NCBI GenBank assembly: GCA_025455285.1
Contig: JALOMU010000066.1
Span: 1 to 7,446 of the forward strand
Reading direction: 5' to 3'
Source: Flavihumibacter sp.
Lineage (GTDB): Bacteria > Bacteroidota > Bacteroidia > Chitinophagales > Chitinophagaceae
DNA length: 7,446 nucleotides
Shown here: positions 5,375 through 7,446 of the stretch, piece after piece
Position numbering within the stretch: position 1 is the stretch's first letter
Layout of the letters: each line of letters opens with the position of its first letter
Position numbers and translations under genes: made by a program
Notes under the pieces: model-generated
Database searches by the model: none
What the model saw: only the letters and a program-made list of their open reading frames with translations
What the model was told of the DNA's origin: nothing

Positions 5375-6265
5375 TCAACTTGCTTCCTGAAGTGGCACAT
5401 TTACAATTGCCTGCTCACGGTAACGCTTAGGTGATAAGCCAGTGGTTTCCTTGAAGAGTTTATTGAAGTTGGAGATCGTTTTATAACCACAGTTGTAAGC
5501 AATCTCGGAAATGGTCCAGTCGCTGTCCAGCAATAACCGGCAGGCATTGCTGATTCTCACCTGGTTGAGATATTCTACAAAATGCAGGTTATTTCTCTTT
5601 TTGAAAAGTCTGCAGAAACTCTGGGGCGTAAGATTGGTGAGGCGCGCCACATCTTTCAGCTGAATATCCGAACGGAAATTTTCATGCACATACCGGTACA
5701 CTTCACAGAGGCGATCCTTTTCACTCTTGTTATCATAATGCACAAATTCTGTTGCATTTATCTGTGCCAGCTCAGTAGATTCAGCCAGCAATTGCAATAT
5801 TTCCAACAAAAGCAGGATCCGCTGGAATCCCTGCTCGTGCAATAAACGTTCAATCTTCTCTGCTACCTTATCGCGGGTTTCATGCTGGATGGCAATACCC
5901 AGCTTCGATACCCTAAGCATATTTTTCAGGTTCTCCGCTTCCGGCAAATCAAATAATCCGCATTCAAACAACTTAGGATGGAAATACAACACGATAGAGG
6001 TTGCCGTAGTTCCAGCCTGACCATTTATAAAACTGTCGTCATTGATCCAGATATGGGGGAGGGATGGACCAATCAGCACCATATCACCTGCTTCAAAGCG
6101 TTCGATCTGGTTTCCAACAATCCGTTTTCCATAACTCTCTTTGATATACACCAACTCAAATTCCGGATGAACGTGCAGGGGAGCACTGAAAAATGATTCT
6201 TTTCTTTCCATCACCGAGAACATACTGTTGATCTTCGGTGCAATTTCAGTTTGTAGAATTTTCAT
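5375..6265 (-). CDS. AraC-family transcriptional regulator with N-terminal cupin domain
   Basis: The 296-residue protein has the two-domain layout of sugar-responsive AraC regulators. The N-terminal cupin (about 25-100) shows HVHPEFELVYI at 31-41 and the second cupin strand GDMVLIGPSLPHIW at 60-73, which form a ligand pocket. The C-terminal DNA-binding domain has two helix-turn-helix units: IQLKDVARLTNLTPQSFCRLFKK at 201-223, and TISEIAYNCGYKTISNFNKL at 251-270 followed by the family end FKETTGLSPKRYR. Length is typical. It is transcribed away from galK with 180 bp between the two starts, so control of galK (and of itself) in response to galactose or a related sugar is the simplest inference. 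The ligand and direction of control cannot be read from the sequence. Its 3' end abuts the relic described at 5139-5372. Confidence 0.93.
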   Translation of the reverse strand: MKILQTEIAPKINSMFSVMERKESFFSAPLHVHPEFELVYIKESYGKRIVGNQIERFEAGDMVLIGPSLPHIWINDDSFINGQAGTTATSIVLYFHPKLFECGLFDLPEAENLKNMLRVSKLGIAIQHETRDKVAEKIERLLHEQGFQRILLLLEILQLLAESTELAQINATEFVHYDNKSEKDRLCEVYRYVHENFRSDIQLKDVARLTNLTPQSFCRLFKKRNNLHFVEYLNQVRISNACRLLLDSDWTISEIAYNCGYKTISNFNKLFKETTGLSPKRYREQAIVNVPLQEAS

Positions 6266-6303
6266 GTTGCAAACAATCGGGGTGAGAAATAAGAGCCTTC
6301 TTA

Positions 6304-6331
6304 AATATTCACTTTAAATTTACTGAATATT
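6304..6331. promoter_or_regulatory. 28-bp dyad between the AraC-family gene and galK, candidate operator
   Basis: AATATTCA (6304-6311) and TGAATATT (6324-6331) are perfect 8-base inverted arms with a 12-base AT-rich spacer, so the centres of the arms are 20 bp apart, about two helical turns. The site is 38 bp upstream of the regulator start and 114 bp upstream of galK, a suitable place for shared control. AraC proteins more often bind direct repeats, and AT-rich DNA gives such dyads by chance, so this is a candidate only. No clear Bacteroidota promoter (TTG, 19 bases, TAnnTTTG) was found on either side. Confidence 0.35.
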
Positions 6332-6445
6332 AACCTACAGATAATACAGTGGGTTAAAATAGAGGAAGAAACAGGGAATAAAAAGAAACCAATCCCGTCT
6401 TGCCCTTTTGTTTTAATTTAGGAGGTTTACTGCAATCAACGATTC

Positions 6446-7446
6446 ATGGATTCTTCGAGTACTACCCGGACAACTAGTTCACTTGCGGCCCATTCACATA
6501 TTGCCAGGGAGTTTTCTACCCGTTTTGGCCATTCTCCCGATATTTTGGTCAGTTCACCGGGCCGGATTAACCTGATTGGAGAACATACCGATTATAACCT
6601 GGGATTCGTTTTACCCGCCGCCATTGATAAATACATTCATATCGCGATCCGCAAACGCAAAGACAAAGAACTTCATTTTTTTGCCGCGGATTTTGCCAGC
6701 TCCTATACCGGAAAACTGGGAACCTGGGAGAAAAGCAGCCAGCAATGGCCGGATTTTTTACTTGGTGTACTGAAGGAATTTGATGAACACGGGGTTGTAC
6801 TTTTTGGGATGGATCTCTGTTTTGGGGGTGATATCCCCTCAGGAGCCGGACTTTCTTCTTCCGCTGCCATTGAATGCGCACTGGCACATGCGATCAATGA
6901 GCTCAAACAATTGAACTGGCCCAAAATCGAATTGGTACAATTGGCTCAGGCTGCCGAAAATCGATTTGTTGGTGTACAGTGCGGAATCATGGACCAGTTC
7001 GCCTCCATGTTTGGTATGAAGGATAAAGCCATCCTGCTCGATTGCCGCAACCTGAAATACGAATACATTCCCCTTGCATTGGACCAGTATGCCATTCTCC
7101 TGCTGGATTCACAGGTAAAACACAGCCTGGCCAGTAGTGAATACAATGTGCGGCGTGAACAATGTGAAATGGGAGTAAAAGCCCTCCGTAAAGTGTATCC
7201 GCATGTAAATAGCCTGCGGGATGCCAATCGCGCGATGATTGAATATACCCTCAAAGACCAGGTGCCTGACCTGGTTTATCAACGTTGCAAATATGTGGTG
7301 GAAGAAAACCTTCGCCTGCAGGTGGGGTGTGAAGCGCTCCGTAGAAACGATCTTGTCTCATTCGGAAAAAAAATGTTTGCTTCCCATGTTGGTCTGAGTA
7401 AACTGTATGAAGTTTCCTGTCCCGAGTTGGATTACCTGGTAGAGCT
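6446..7446 (+). CDS. galK: Galactokinase, 3' end beyond the window
   Basis: Galactokinase phosphorylates alpha-D-galactose to galactose 1-phosphate with ATP, the first committed step of the Leloir pathway, in the cytosol. The first 333 residues are present of a protein that usually has about 380-390. The galactokinase signature GRINLIGEHTDYN is at 39-51, with the GHMP-kinase ATP loop GDIPSGAGLSSSAA at 128-141. The catalytic-base aspartate is D183 in CGIMDQFAS, and LLLDSQVKHSLASSEYN at 218-234 is also typical. The frame is intact to the last base. The ATG at 6446 is the only start between the upstream stop (TAG, 6419-6421) and the conserved region that gives a normal N-terminal length. AGGAGG at 6420-6425 is 20 nt away, too far to serve as a ribosome site. 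Transporter, epimerase or mutarotase genes could follow downstream but are not visible. Confidence 0.97.
   Translation, partial: MDSSSTTRTTSSLAAHSHIAREFSTRFGHSPDILVSSPGRINLIGEHTDYNLGFVLPAAIDKYIHIAIRKRKDKELHFFAADFASSYTGKLGTWEKSSQQWPDFLLGVLKEFDEHGVVLFGMDLCFGGDIPSGAGLSSSAAIECALAHAINELKQLNWPKIELVQLAQAAENRFVGVQCGIMDQFASMFGMKDKAILLDCRNLKYEYIPLALDQYAILLLDSQVKHSLASSEYNVRREQCEMGVKALRKVYPHVNSLRDANRAMIEYTLKDQVPDLVYQRCKYVVEENLRLQVGCEALRRNDLVSFGKKMFASHVGLSKLYEVSCPELDYLVE

Noticed and set aside
6420..6425. AGGAGG as ribosome binding site of galK
   Set aside because: It is 20 nt from the ATG, too far, and Bacteroidota rarely depend on such sites.
6567..7254. Minus-strand open frames of about 65-106 residues
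   Set aside because: They are shadows of galK, whose frame is intact with all kinase motifs.

Overview
The window looks like chromosomal DNA of a Bacteroidota bacterium, most likely of the Chitinophagaceae type. This is inferred from the gene families (cupin-type AraC regulator beside galK, general-stress PNPOx-like protein, YgjP-like peptidase behind a type I restriction gene), the absence of usable Shine-Dalgarno sequences, and a decayed fragment that resembles the modules at the C-termini of proteins secreted by the type IX system. The genus cannot be fixed from the sequence alone.

Bases 1-1071 hold a defence-type tail. A 29-bp tandem repeat (about 2.5 copies) runs into what looks like the C-terminal end of a type I restriction HsdR subunit, which overlaps by 8 bp a complete YgjP-like (M48/DUF45) zinc metallopeptidase. 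A hairpin directly follows the peptidase stop codon. Bases 1116-1997 form a visibly more AT-rich two-gene cassette: a small antitoxin-like protein and a zeta-toxin-like P-loop kinase. The kinase frame is broken, or unusually started, right before its Walker A motif. The broken frame is the same frame as the small upstream gene, separated from it by one TAA codon. The cassette converges, with a 2-nt gap, on a minus-strand dihydrofolate-reductase-like (RibD C-terminal) protein.

Bases 2723-4117 encode a large unassigned protein that resembles proteins I associate with MoxR/VWA/SWIM clusters; none of those partners is visible here. It is followed by a 513-bp noncoding stretch with a degenerate array of GAACGG/GAATGG units spaced at 11 and 22 bp. 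On the minus strand comes a general-stress PNPOx-like flavoprotein. The 237 bp between it and the next gene contain a frameshifted remnant, on the plus strand, of a surface-protein module.

Bases 5375-7446 form a divergent pair: an AraC-family regulator (minus) and galactokinase galK (plus, cut by the window end), with a 28-bp dyad in the shared 180-bp intergenic region. The natural reading is sugar-responsive control of galactose use through the Leloir pathway. No tRNA, rRNA, CRISPR array or insertion sequence was seen.
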